NCBI GenBank assembly: GCA_031002005.1
Contig: CM061919.1
Location: 225,678,739-225,742,738 of the forward strand
From: Vandiemenella viatica
Lineage: Eukaryota; Arthropoda; Insecta; Orthoptera; Morabidae
Length of the DNA stretch: 64,000 bases
Reading direction: 5' to 3'
Positions 11,139-22,066 of this stretch are shown piece by piece; within the stretch, counting starts at the first letter, position 1, and every line of letters starts with the position of its first letter. A model generated the notes under the pieces. That model saw only the letters and a list, made by a program, of their open reading frames with translations, did not search any database and was not told where the DNA came from. A program made the position numbers and the translations under genes.

Positions 11139-11526
11139 GGGACCGTGCACAAACTACGTGGCTCGGTCCATGGGGGGGGAGGGGTTGGCTGAAAGGCTAC
11201 GCTGGGCTAAGTGGGGGGAGGGGGGATTCCGAGCCAGGCCACGTAGCTATCCTTTCATAACATTTTTCACAGTTAAAATGAGGAACAGAACTCACAACAG
11301 CATGTGAATATCTATTTTCCTCAGTTAATTATCTCCGTATGTAATTTACGATAATCTGACAAGGGAAAACAGTACAAAATGTCTTCTGGAATCAAAAGGG
11401 AAAAAAGCTACGTGCTACGTGGAGGAGGGGAGGGGGGTTGATGCAAAAGCCACGTAGGTCTACATGGGGGGGGAGGGGGGGTTCACAGGAGGCCAAAATA
11501 GAGCTACGTGGTTTATGCACGCTCCC
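11139..11526. mobile_element. G-rich MITE, subfamily 1
   Basis: The 388-bp element has terminal inverted repeats of about 22 bp. The left end is GGGACCGTGCACAAACTACG, and the right end reverse-complemented is GGGAGCGTGCATAAACCACG. The trinucleotide TTA flanks both sides (11136-11138 and 11527-11529), as in the TWA duplications of PIF/Harbinger-type elements. Just inside each end are G runs (GGGGGGGAGGGG) mixed with CTACGTGG motifs. A non-coding middle follows. The same element recurs at 43962-44353 with closely similar middle sequence. Confidence 0.8.
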
Positions 11527-11529
11527 TTA

Positions 11530-12149
11530 AGAAAGAAATTTCTCGAAATTCAAGCCAAAAATGCAAAATTTCGAAAAGTCGAGGCCACGGGTATGCGATA
11601 GTTCAGAGTATAGCTGCCAGGCTTCACTGGTGTCGATAAGGAGTGATAGCATTTACCGCTAGATAGCAGCACCACTTATCACAGAGATACTTGTAAACCG
11701 TGTATGTTTTCAAGAGTAAGGAGCTTTTCAGATATTTTTGTGTCTGTCAAAGAAACATTTCATCATTTCAAATTGTTTCGTAAGATGTACGTATTTCGCT
11801 ACGTACATATTTAAGTATAGAAATAAACATCTTATACACATGAGCCTGTTCTTACAACAAACCACCAACCTTGTTACTCATCGTATATGATTCGCACGGA
11901 CCACCTGGTACCACTGTAATACCGATGGCAGTATTTTTGTTGTGGCAACACGATGTACGTTGGTGCAGGTTGGGCTGACGAAATCGCAGAGTGAAAGTGG
12001 TGCAGCCTGCAACTTCGCAGCTACGTTCAGGCTACTTGGGTACCGCCATACCCACTTTTCTAATGCACTCTACGAAACTCTTAAATACTACAGTAGCAAC
12101 AAATCTCTATAGCAATAGAAAACATTTGTTAAAGTTTCTGGAATCTATT
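11530..12149. other. Unassigned
   Basis: No gene or repeat recognised. Confidence 0.3.
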
Positions 12150-12330
12150 GAGCCAAGTACGCTATAGGTAAACGGTAATGTTCTGGCCTGTCTTTCGAAG
12201 AAATTCGGCTTCGAATCCCGGTATGTCTACTCATATGTGTGATTACAAAAATCGCTCCAGCCAAATACGTACAACTACAGGTTCTTGCTACAAGCATGCT
12301 AAGAAAGATTTCCTTCCCGTTCCTTAAGAT
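12150..12330 (+). repeat. tRNA-derived SINE, probably diverged family A
   Basis: A head with TAGGTAAACGGTAATGTTCT is followed by the B box GCTTCGAATCCC, then CGCTCCAGCC and, near the end, TTCCTTCCCGTTCCTTAAG. These match family A landmarks in order, but the middle is poorly conserved. Confidence 0.45.
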
Positions 12331-14994
12331 ATCATACAGCAACCGTGAAATTGCAAATGATTTATTTTTTTAAAAGTAGGGGGCGTGGGGAATGGATTCA
12401 GTAACTGTACATTTTTTATCAGACAAATGCCGAAGTAGACAGAAGTTAAAAGGAGTAAATTTTGCTAAAAAAAAAATTAGCAATAATTAACTACTCGTAT
12501 TATCCAAAGTTTTTTTTATGTACCTTGCCAATAGTGTGTATCATAGCTACATAGCAAATGTATTGTTTTAATTTATTGGGAGAAAAAATCGGAACAAGAA
12601 ACTAGGGCGTCAAGGCAAGTTGATATAGTGTTTAATAAATTATTGTTTCTTTTCATTTTAAGACATAGCGAGAATCATTATATATCCTCCTAGGGATGTC
12701 ATATTTTTCCTTATCGAGTAGAATATAAACGTAGGTTATTCACGGGGATATGAGAACCAAGTATAATTTTCAGCTGTGAATTTCCTAGTGAAGTATAACA
12801 TCATAAAGTTCTGCGCTTAAAAACATACCACAATCATAATTTGGCATTACAGCGGGTAAATTTAAAATTTTATGAAAGTTCCTGCTATTAGGTGCCATCT
12901 AAGGATGGACAAGCAGACATACTTTCCATTTAGCCGATTACTACCAAACGTATAGCTGTCATTCATGTCTGTCAATATTCACATAAATATACCACATCTT
13001 AGGAGAGGCTTTAGAGAAACATTTGACAACAGAACAAACTGAAATACTGGTATGCCGGAAAATACATATTTGAAATTATTTGGCCGTAAGTAGTAAGCTA
13101 AATACTAACTTTCATAGTACGCAAGATACTGAAAATTTTATTGATTCCGTAGTAAATTTACGAATTTTTCAACAATACATATCGAAAGATAAAATATTTA
13201 CCGCAATGAATCAGAATTAAGTTCTTTATTACCATAAACAGAACCTAGTGGTTCATCATATATTATACTGCTGACTAAAATATTTTAAGCATAAAGGTTG
13301 TGTGTTTAAATAGTCATTTTAGTGCAGTTAAAACCATGGTTGAAAAGCAAAAAGAAGTGATGACGGGGGAGAGGGATCAAACTTTAGAGATATGTACAGT
13401 GATTTTTTTTATTGTTAACAAGTTTTTTTTTCTGTGTGGTGTGTTAAGCCATATCCGTCGCGTCATTTATTACTCCAAGCACCTCGTGAAATTCTCCACA
13501 GACTGTAATTGCGTCCTGAAATTGTTTGTGCTGCATAAGTTGATGGTCTGTTTTTCATTTCAACAGACAGAAAACCAAATATGCAGCTAATGGCATGTTC
13601 AGAGGTCGTTAGTCACCAAAACAAGAAGTCTACCTGTTGACGAAGAACTTGAAGATGTACAAATGCCAAAAGCAACGAACAGAAACACCAGTTATAAATT
13701 AGGAAATTCTGTCTCCAAGTCCTAATTCCATCCTGGTTTATTAAGATTAATTTTCATTTAGTTATTCCATATGTGTTTTTTTAATTTAATAATTATCTTC
13801 GGAGTTATTTATTTTTTTAGTTTATATCTTGGCGGGACCTCACGTTAAAGGCAGCGACTTTTTTTTGTTTCTTTTTACGACGTCGTATCAAATTCAGCAA
13901 CTACTACATTATTTCACCGCTATGCGCACAATATTTAATACCATTTGCCAAAGAACATACGTAAGCATATATACTACAACAGGCAAGAACTCAGGACCTT
14001 TACTAAATGATTATCTTAAATGTGGCTTTTATTAAAGGGAAACATATTTCAGAGACAACGAAGAACAGAAGAAACTGTACATTGTTACAGAAAAAACGGG
14101 AACAAACGGGCAGAAAAGAGTTTTAGGGATCGTAACTTCACGATGGAAAGTAACTGTTATGATGTTATATTTATTGCTAGTATTGAGACTGAAATGTTCA
14201 GGATGTCCCACTTCAAAATATTGTAGGGAGTATATTTATGTATAACGCTGGCATTGTAAGTATACCGAGCTTTCTAAAGTTTTCTATATAGCCTACCAGC
14301 TTTCTTGTTTCTACGTCAGCTGTTCCAGCTATTATCCTCAATTGAAAGGTTGTAGGTATAAGTTTTTTAAGAAGTTACAGAAAATGTTGTTTCCAAATTT
14401 TTTTATAACAAATTGAAGTAACTGCGTCTTTTCTATATTAATTTTGTTAGCACTGAATCACCTGTTTATTTTCCTTAGAGAGTAATTTGCAGTATTTAAA
14501 GATTTTGTATTGCTGATTAAAACTATGCTAGTGTCATATTCATTTTAACTATCACCTAATATTCGTGGGAGATCATTTATTTGTATTGGAAATATGAACA
14601 GCAGAGGGCAAAGAATTGATACATGAGGGACACCATGTTTAACTATTCTAAGTTCATATATTACAGTTTGCTGCTAATGGTTAGCGTGGATGTTCAACTG
14701 TTTATGTACTATCGTATGTGTCTTGGCTGCAGTGTATAACCCTTTTTTTCTTGAATACGTTTACTTTTAACTCAACTTACGTTTTCCAAGTTCACCACAA
14801 TGTTTCCAAGCGATTTTCATCTAGTTCTAGACCAATACTTTGATCTTTCTCTTAAACACTACTTAGTAGAAGCAGATATTTCCCGTGCATCATATTAAAT
14901 TGACGCAAACTTGGAAGAAACCCGCCGTAGTAGTATCCTGGGTGAGTGAATAACGAAGCAGTTCCCCCTTCACCTACTCCGCTTACTGCCGAAC
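12331..14994. other. Unassigned AT-rich DNA
   Basis: 2.6 kb with no recognisable gene or repeat. Frames at 13300-13590, 13829-14035 and 14020-14226 lack motifs and have AT-driven composition. It could be intergenic or intronic. Confidence 0.3.
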
Positions 14995-14996
14995 TA

Positions 14997-16253
14997 CACT
15001 GGCGGAAATTAAAAGTGCAACACCCAGAAGGGAAATGAATGAAATTTGGCATCATTTTTGCACATTTGGAGTGTATTAAATGATTAAAAATTGAAAGTTT
15101 TACATTTAATAGTATGAGAACTATGGGGCTATTTATTAAGCAAAATTGCCATGTTTTTTGCGTATAAGCGGTGTACATGTAGTGTAGCATGACACTTTTT
15201 TGTCCGCAAGTTCTTGTTGACCAAGTATGCCAAGGCGAAGAGTGACGACCCTTTACACCCAAATGTCTAACTGTGGGAGAGGTCGGGGAATTGGCGTGTT
15301 TGAAATGGGTGCACAATATCGTGTAATCTCCCGAAGGACTGGCCGTAGTGCAATATCAGTATACAGACTTGTTACACAGTGGATGAAAGAAGGCTCTAGT
15401 ACCTCTAGAGCAGGTACAGGTCCTTACAGAAGGACAACAGCACGTGAAGACGTGGATGGCTGTTACTGGCAGATGGATGATTGCAGGTCAGATCCCAGCA
15501 GTGGTTATAGACTGGGTCACCCTCGGGACGACTGTAAATCGATTGCTTTAAGCTGACTTACCCTCTCTGACCCCTGTGCAATGTGTTCCATTAACCTGAT
15601 TTCATTGCCAGTATCGTCTAACCTGATGTAATTCAAACCGCAAATGTACTTGTGAAGGGCGTACATTTGTGTTTAGAGACGAGTCTCGATCCTGTCTGTG
15701 ATAATCGATAACATTTACACAGGCGTAATGGAGAAGCGACTTGTCCTGCTGTGATTTCAGAACGTCATACGGGTCCAGCCACTGGTGTCATAGTTTGGGG
15801 GCAAACAGTTTCGACAGCAGGACTGAGTTAGTTGTTGTTGTTAGAATAATGCCCGTCCTCGTACTGTTGCCATCACAACCCAAGCCTTGCAAGGGGTTTC
15901 GATCACAATTTGGACCGTACGGTGCCAAATAGAACATGTCTGGTATGTCAGGAGTAGACACATTAGATCACTTAGTCACTCAACATAAACTGTGCATCAA
16001 CTGAATGCACAAGACATGCAGGCGTAAAGAGTCCTACCCCAGAAGACATCCGAACATTTTTTGATTCAATGCTGGCAAGGATCCACGAATGTATTGGTGC
16101 TCAAAGTGGGCGCACTTCTGAAGGTAATAAACTTAGTCTGATCCATTTTAATTTGTTATCATTTCTCTTGGGCATGCTCCTTGATATATCTACTAAGTTT
16201 CCTAAAATTCCACCATTCCCATCTGGGTGTTACACTTTTAACTTCCGCCAGTG
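14997..16253 (+). mobile_element. Tc1-like element, full-length but decayed
   Basis: Terminal inverted repeats of about 40 bp start CACTGGCGGAA and continue TTAAAAGTG, AACACCCAGA, at both ends. TA target duplications flank them (14995-14996 and 16254-16255). The 1257-bp length is usual for a Tc1-type element. It contains a transposase pseudogene. Confidence 0.85.
15227..16128 (+). pseudogene. Tc1-like transposase pseudogene
   Basis: From the ATG at 15227 the open part (to 15556) has the paired-like helix-turn-helix region of Tc1 transposases. It reads GRGRGIGVFEMGAQYRVISR, then TGRSAISVYRL and a following RAGTGPYRRTTAREDV linker. Farther on, in shifted frames, are the catalytic-domain blocks: ESR(F) near 15685, GVIVWG at about 15785, and a final EDIRTFFDSMLARI block near 16040-16080. 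The D-rich middle is broken by frameshifts and deletions, so no active enzyme is encoded. Length and order of blocks fit a once-complete transposase. Confidence 0.75.
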
Positions 16254-16344
16254 TAATAGAGAAAGTACGAGTCACTGTTGGTTTGTGAGCTGTGTTCTCG
16301 GTGTATCGTCTAAGTTTAGAGGCGATAGTTGGACAGCAACGAGC

Positions 16345-16505
16345 TCTGTGGGTGAGGGATTAACGCTTGGGTCTTCTATTTTGGAAGAAGCGGGTTTCGA
16401 ATCCCTGTTCAACCATCCAGGTTTCCTATAGTTTTCCGAATTCCTTTCCGTTTCTTCCTTCCTTGCCGCCACCTGTTCACCAGCTCTAGTGACCTCACCG
16501 AGCCG
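16345..16505 (+). repeat. SINE family A, variant copy
   Basis: A head GTGGGTGAGGGATTAACGC is followed by the B box GGTTTCGAATCCC and CAACCATCCAGGTTT, then a TTTTCCGAATTCC junction and TTCCTTCCTTGCC. The central CACTCCAGG core is missing, which suggests a deleted copy. It lies about 30 bp before the hAT target duplication. Confidence 0.6.
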
Positions 16506-16689
16506 TAAAAGAACCCCGGAACCACCCTTGCATTCTTCTAGCACAGCGGTCGACAACCTTTTAGCAGGCAAGGGCCACAAGGTAGCAAAACAAAGTAAAG
16601 GTGGGGCCGCACATACACAGTAAAAATGCGAAAACTCAGTTTTCAAATTTTATTAATACAAATGAAGAAAAGTTACAAAATTGATCATA

Positions 16690-18485
16690 AATACTAAATC
16701 CAGTGTGACGTTTGAGGTTGCATTTGACTGGCTATTTTTTGTATGTCAGCTTTCATGTCAGAAGTTGAAATACGTAATATATCTTTCAAATGCTCATCTG
16801 TGAGACGAGAAGCGTATTTATTTTTTCGATAATTGATGATTGAAAAAGTTTGCTCTCATAAATAAGTGCTTTCAAAAATTTAAATAAACTGCTGAGCAAA
16901 TTTTTTCAATTCGACAAAATCAGACGACGAGCTACCATAAAATTTGACGAAATCATTCATCTCGTGAAAGGCGTTTTTTAGACTCTCATTGGATTGAAGT
17001 TCAATCACATTCATTTGTAAATTACTTTGTACATCCTCAACATGAAAAAGGGTTAGCAAAAATCTTCAGTTTGTTCTAAACCTTCTCGAAATCACCAAAT
17101 CTGTCACTGAATTGACCTTGTAACTCCATTAAAATGTCTTTCATTTTCTCACTATCCCAATTAAAATCGATGCCAGCTTCTTCGACAGCCTTCAGACAAT
17201 TCGGGATCTAATTTTTTTCATCAATATGTTTTTTGAAGAGCCGGTTTTTAGTTTGGAACGCCTTTACGTCTATATTCATATCAGATATTATTTTGTTTTT
17301 CCTTTGAAGCTTGACATTCAGCATGTTTAATTCATGAGTTAAACCTGTCAAAAATCCGAGATCTATTAACCATTGAGGGTCTGTCGGCTCTGTAACAGAT
17401 TTACCTTTCCGATTCATAGAAGTGTTGATTTCTTTTCTGAGATCGAAAAACCTTTTCAGTACTGCACCTCTACTTAACCATCTTACTTCTTAATAATAAA
17501 GGACATCTTGATGATCTGCTTCCATTTCGGATAGAAACTCTCGGAATTGACGATGTATCAACCCATTATTTCTGATAGTTTACTGTGGATATCAGGATGT
17601 CCATTACTTTTCTCCATGAAATGACTTTGGAACATAACGCTTCTTGGTGGATAATGCAATGAAAAAATAACGGGATTTCCCATCCTATCTCTGCCAATTT
17701 CGTTTTAATTCTACCCACCAGGCCCTTGTTTTTCGCACTCATGTTTCTACCTCCGTCAGTTGTTAGAATTACCAATTTTTCCCACGCTAATTGCATTGAC
17801 GTCATCGCCTGTTCTAAGAGACAAAAAAAAAATCTTCCCCCACTGTCGTTCCCTTTAAACTACATAACTGTAAAAGTTCCTCACACACGTTGAAGAACTT
17901 ATCAATTCCACGAACAAATATTAGAGGCTGGGCAGTATCTGACAAATCATTACTTTCATCGGCAACTAAGGAGAACCATTCAAATTGTTGCGCTTTTTCC
18001 CGAAGTTTTTCGCATAAATTAGCGCCCAAATCTTCAGTGCGCCGCATACAAGTTCTGGCAGATAAGCTTATATTTTCAAATTTCTTTTTTTGATCTGGGC
18101 ATACCTCTTCAGCCATAGCTAAGGCACTTTGTTTTATTAATTCGCTGTTGGTAAACGGTCGCCCAGAATTGGCAACCCTTAAACTCGCACGTTTATTTGA
18201 CTCGTTACTTTGAATTTGCACCTTAAAAACATTCCGTTGGTTTTTGAATGAAGATTTGAGTGAGTTGATTTTGTTTTTCCGGGAATCACCAACTAAGCAC
18301 ACAAATTTTGCTTTATGCTTGGTATCATAGTGACGTTTGACGTTATATTCTTTTTATATAGCAAGGGTTTTTTGACATATTAAGCATTGCGGCTTTCCAT
18401 TGCAATTAATAAAAATGCATAAATCTGTCCATGTATAGTGAAACACTCTTTTTTCTTCAATTAACTTCCTCTTTTTTGTAGCCAT
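16690..18485 (-). pseudogene. hAT transposase (BED finger, GTF2IRD2/ZBED-like), nearly complete
   Basis: The ATG is at 18485 and reads MATKKRK. A BED-type finger follows (C-x2-C in PQCLICQKT, then H-x4-H in RHYDTKHK), interrupted by an in-frame TAA at 18356-18354. The open part 18302-17814 carries PFTNSELIKQSA, VADESNDLSDTAQ (the first catalytic Asp region) and RGIDKFFNVCEELL. A 10-T run at 17823-17832 breaks the frame, and a 1-base gain or 2-base loss there would explain it. The next part (17805-17566) has LVILTTDGGRNMSAKN and FFHCIIHQEALCSK. A third part (17417-17208) has NMLNVKLQRKN. The remaining C-terminus continues to about 16690 in broken frames. This arrangement is that of hAT transposases related to vertebrate GTF2IRD2 and ZBED genes. 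A few lesions disable it. Confidence 0.85.
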
Positions 18486-18639
18486 CAGTAAAACTTATAA
18501 CCAACAATGCCAAATACACGTTGTAAGAATAAAAGCGGTGTTGAAAACATGTCACTTAATTTCGCTATGGAATCGTATGAACTATCAATATCTCACACTT
18601 ACCGAACTGTAAACAAAATAGTAGGTTAGTATTTGTTGT

Positions 18640-19650
18640 TTAATAATACGCCATTACAACTGTTGGATATTGTTTTTATTTTCCGGACGCGTTTCGCCTC
18701 TCGCCGAGGTATCTTCAGCGTACAGTTTTGCTGTAATATGTGATTTGTTATTGACTTTTGAATACAATGATTTTTTAGATTTAACAAAATTATTCTTATA
18801 TAGGCAGCATAATATTACTTATATTCATATAACAGTTTGATTACTGATATTTTTTATATCCGTTTTGGATTATCATACAAGACGTTTTGTTTACATAAGT
18901 ATACTAGGGTATGTTTTATATTGTAACTTACATTTTACATTTGCATTTTGAGGTGTGGTCGTTGCTCGCCTGCGACCTCAACCAGCATGTTGTTTTTTAC
19001 ACTATTTCACTTGGTATAGTTTGCTCTCGTGACGTGACTAGCAATCAATTTTGAGGCCTAGTTTTCAATGCACATTGTCAAACTTTATGTGTGCGCTTTT
19101 GCTGTTCTGTTGTTTTCTTGACGGTGCTCTATCGGTAGTGTAGTGAGCGGCGAGTTTGAATTTCGTAATTGAATTTGTGTTTGCTTTGCTTTAGCTAAAT
19201 GTGCATGTGTGGTGGATGGTGGAGACGCAACCTGGTATTATATTACTGTTGTGGTGGTGTTTTGTGTGTTTGATGTTGTTTTACGTCAGTTTCGATTTTT
19301 ATTAGTTTGAACAAGGTTTGGTTGGTTAGGTTAACATGGTCATTAAGTACGTGTTTTCCTGAGACTATTGCTTTTTGAATTTGATAATTTTCTTGCAGAG
19401 TTAATTTATTGTGTTTTGTGTTGTTTGTTGTTAGGATTTTCATGTCTACATTTAAATTTGTGGGGAAATGATTATTGTCTAAGAGGTGTTCAGCAAAAGT
19501 TGAATGATTGCTATACTTTAAGGCTCGCATGTGTTCCTTGTATCTTGTCTGGAATTGTCTCCTTGTTTGGCCGATGTAAACTGCCTTACAATTCTGACAT
19601 GTCAGTTGGTATATGCCAGAGTTATTGAATTTGTTTGTTTGTGATTGTGT
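18640..19650 (-). mobile_element. Penelope-like element, 5'-truncated, nested in the hAT element
   Basis: On the minus strand, from about 19620, the frame reads SGIYQLTCQNC and then AVYIGQTRRQFQTRYKEH. This is the GIY-YIG endonuclease core that ends Penelope-like reverse transcriptases. The open part 19530-19243 continues through FAEHLLDNNH to LNDHVNLTNQTLF. The 3' non-coding part follows, with the motif described at 18691-18718. The RT domain is absent, so the copy is truncated upstream of the endonuclease. It sits between the hAT transposase start and the hAT right end, so it inserted after the hAT did. A (TTAT)n stretch at 19653-19672 abuts its truncated side. The exact 3' limit is uncertain by some tens of bases. 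Confidence 0.75.
18691..18718 (-). ncRNA. Hammerhead-ribozyme-like core in Penelope-like 3' region
   Basis: On the minus strand CTGAAGA is followed by a short CCTC/GAGG stem with a 5-base loop and then GAAAC. This is the order of the conserved hammerhead core (CUGANGA, stem II, GAAA). Hammerhead motifs are known in Penelope-like elements. The base pair directly next to the core is not canonical, so this may be a degenerate copy. Confidence 0.45.
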
Positions 19651-20149
19651 TCTTATTTATTTATTTATTTATTTTTTTAATCGAAACTGACGTTTCACTC
19701 AATGACACGGCCAGCGCGGACGGACGGCGGGCGAGCGAGAGATGATTATTGTCAACGCTGACCTATTGTTTCAATCATAGGAGAGAGTGGGGGAATCGTT
19801 CCCGCTCGCACTTGTCCCGCTCTGTTCGCGTACTTCATTCGCTGCGCTGTTAGATCGCGTTCAATCTTTTATGCATTTATATTTTATAATGTGGGCTTTC
19901 GTTTGGATTTTTATAAGAAGGACACGGGCCGCAAATAGAAAGGTCACGGGCCGCATGCGGCCCGCGGGCCGCGCGTTGCCGACCGCTGTTCTAGCATATT
20001 ACGGAAAAACCGCCTGACACCAGCATCAAGACGGCCTATACTTCAGGCCTGATTTTGAGCTTCGGTGTAGTGATTAAAGCATGGCGCCACTATAACGCGT
20101 GCGGGTAGAAGTAGAGTAATATTACAGTAAGTATCTGGTATAAGTTTAA

Positions 20150-20437
20150 GGGGTGTCCATTAATTACGTGACCTATAAATAGGTGGAGAGGGATCCATCA
20201 AAATCTCACGAAATCTTATTTAACTCAGAGAACATACATTATTATAACAGATAACATTTTCAGTTATAAAATGTAATTCATAGAAGACATCAGTATCAAC
20301 TCTTAGATATTTGTTGACTTGGAGCAAAATACGTGAACATATCAAATAAATTTAATTACTTAAAAATTATAAGGTAAATCTCACGTGAGGGGGCGGGGTT
20401 CCAACACACCTTACTTAATTAATTAATGGGAGCCCCC
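20150..20437. mobile_element. G-rich MITE, subfamily 2, decayed copy
   Basis: The left end is GGGGTGTCCATTAATTACG, with TAA before it. The right end, reverse-complemented, is GGGGGCTCCCATTAATTAAT. Inside are AAATCTCACG motifs shared with the element at 60803-61190. The right flank reads AAT instead of TAA, so the target duplication is not exact. Confidence 0.6.
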
Positions 20438-20447
20438 AATTTATTCA

Positions 20448-20640
20448 CTCACCGAATCAAGTGGAGAGCGCAATGGCTCTCCATCCTCCCATTCGAAAGG
20501 ATGGGGGTTCAAATCCCCTTGCGGTCATTCTGACTGTGGTTATCCATGGTTTTCCGTAGTCACTCCAGGCGATTGGCGGGTTGGTTTCTCATAAAGGCCA
20601 TGGCCGAATTCCTATCAATACCTTTATCTTACGTTAAGTT
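20448..20640 (+). repeat. tRNA-derived SINE, family A-like with a distinct head
   Basis: The head has GTGGAGAGCGCAATGG and a very good B box in GGGGTTCAAATCCCC. It continues with TTATCCATGGTTTTCC, GTCACTCCAGGCG, and AAGGCCATGGCCGAATTCC. The core is that of family A but the tRNA-like head differs, so this may be a subfamily with a different tRNA origin. Confidence 0.7.
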
Positions 20641-21059
20641 ACTGAAAAAGAGTCCCTGATTCTCTACAACAGCCGGCCTTCTAGGCTTCACGTGGAAGGA
20701 ATGAAACCTGTGAGAAAAAAAAAAAAATACGACAGATGGCGACACACGTTTCATATTTACTATTCACCTGTAACTTCTCCATTCTATCTTTGTCACGTAA
20801 CACTAATAACAACGAGCTTACGTTTAGTATTTGTGCTTCAGGTCCAGAGCGAGCGGCTTCGTGAGTGATGTAGCTGCACGGAGGAAACAACAAAGCTGCC
20901 GATGACTGTACTACCCCGCCCAGGTGAGTACTGACGAGACTAACAATAGTAATATCTAGAGACGCCTTTATCTACCGCAGAAAACTGGAATGGTGGAGAA
21001 CGGCACAAAAACATTCAGTAACATATGCAATAAAAAACACAATTGATAATATAATAAAG

Positions 21060-22066
21060 GAGAGCAAGAAGAAATAGAAAGTGCGATAGAAATGGGTAGT
21101 GTACTGGAACCATTGCTATTCATTATTCTAATGAATAATTGTCTTAATTGTGTACTATCTGAAATTAGATTGTTTACAGATGACATAATGCTACATAAAT
21201 GGATAAAAACGGTAGAGGACTGTAAACAGTTGCAGGGTAATCTGGACAGGATATCTAGTTGGGTTGGTAAACATGGGATGAAGATAAATGCCAAGAAGAG
21301 TCAGCTTATTAGATACACAAACAAAAAACAAAAGGTTGATTATGATTATAAGGTGGCGAAAGAATTGCTTGCAGAAGACTTGAAATGTAAATATCTTGGC
21401 ATTACATTTGATAACAAGCTTAACTGAGCAGGACATATTGGACAGGTGGTAGGAAAAGGTTTCAAAATTCTGCACTTGTTGGAGAGAGTGATGAAGGGAT
21501 GTACGAGGGAAGTAAAGGAATCGGGTTACAAAACTTTGGTAAGACCATTGCTTGAATATGGTAGTGTAGTATGGGACCCCCATTTTGAGTATCAAATACA
21601 GGAATTGGAGAGGGTGCAAGAAAGGGCTGCTAGTTTGTTTCTGGAAATTATCGCAGAATGGAAGCGGTAACAAATGTGATAAAAGAGCTGGAATAGGATT
21701 CATTGCAAGACGGGAGGAGGGTGAAGAGGGTCATGGGCGTGTACAAGGCGTATACTGGTGATGAGGCATGGAAAAATTTGGTGTAGGTATGAAAAGTAGT
21801 GTATGGAAGGAAAAAGATGACCATGACCACAAGCTGGCACTCGATTTCAGACACAAGGATGAGGGAATATTTTATTTTTTAGGTAAGGGTGTCAGGGATT
21901 GGAATAAGTTACCAAGGATAATCATGAATAATTTACCAAAAACGTTGAAAGAATTCAAAGTTTGTAGAGGGAAAATGTAGGTGGGTGCAGGTAAAGGGGA
22001 GATGGGTGTTTAGGGAAATTGCCACCGGAGCATGTGCTCCATTGCAATTAAATTAAATTAATTAAT
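21060..22066 (+). pseudogene. CR1/L2-like LINE, 3' third with RT palm motif
   Basis: This is the most complete copy of the main LINE. The open part 21092-21427 has SVLEPLLFIILMNN and IRLFTDDIMLH. The latter is the catalytic RT box (normally F/Y-A-D-D), with Ala changed to Thr. It also has KINAKKSQLI and KCKYLGITFDNKLN. The next part (21446-21670) has LVRPLLEYGSVVWDPH and LERVQERAA. The last part (21768-21980) has YFLGKGVRDWNKLP. It ends with a 3' stem-loop (CCGGAGCATGTGCTCC) and an AATTAAATTAAATTAATTAA tail. A stop at 21425 and frame changes at about 21670 and 21770 make it non-coding. Upstream of about 21060 the RT and ORF1 are missing. Confidence 0.85.

Larger units (their letters stand above)
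16544..19988 (-). mobile_element. hAT element with exact 8-bp target duplication and a nested Penelope-like element
   Basis: The left end starts CAGCGGTCGACAACC. The right end, reverse-complemented, starts CAGCGGTCGGCAACGCGCGG. Both are flanked by the same 8 bases, TTCTAGCA (16536-16543 and 19989-19996). Short TIRs beginning CAGNGGTCGNCAAC and an 8-bp duplication are the signature of the hAT superfamily. The transposase is on the minus strand (18485 to about 16690). Between its start and the right end sits about 1 kb of unrelated Penelope-like sequence. The GC-rich subterminal right end has repeated CGGGCCGC motifs. The exact target duplication suggests a fairly recent arrival. Confidence 0.9.

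Noticed and set aside
20470..20530. A functional tRNA gene
   Set aside because: The B box is good, but the acceptor stem does not close and the SINE core follows. No pol III T-run terminator occurs where a tRNA gene would end.
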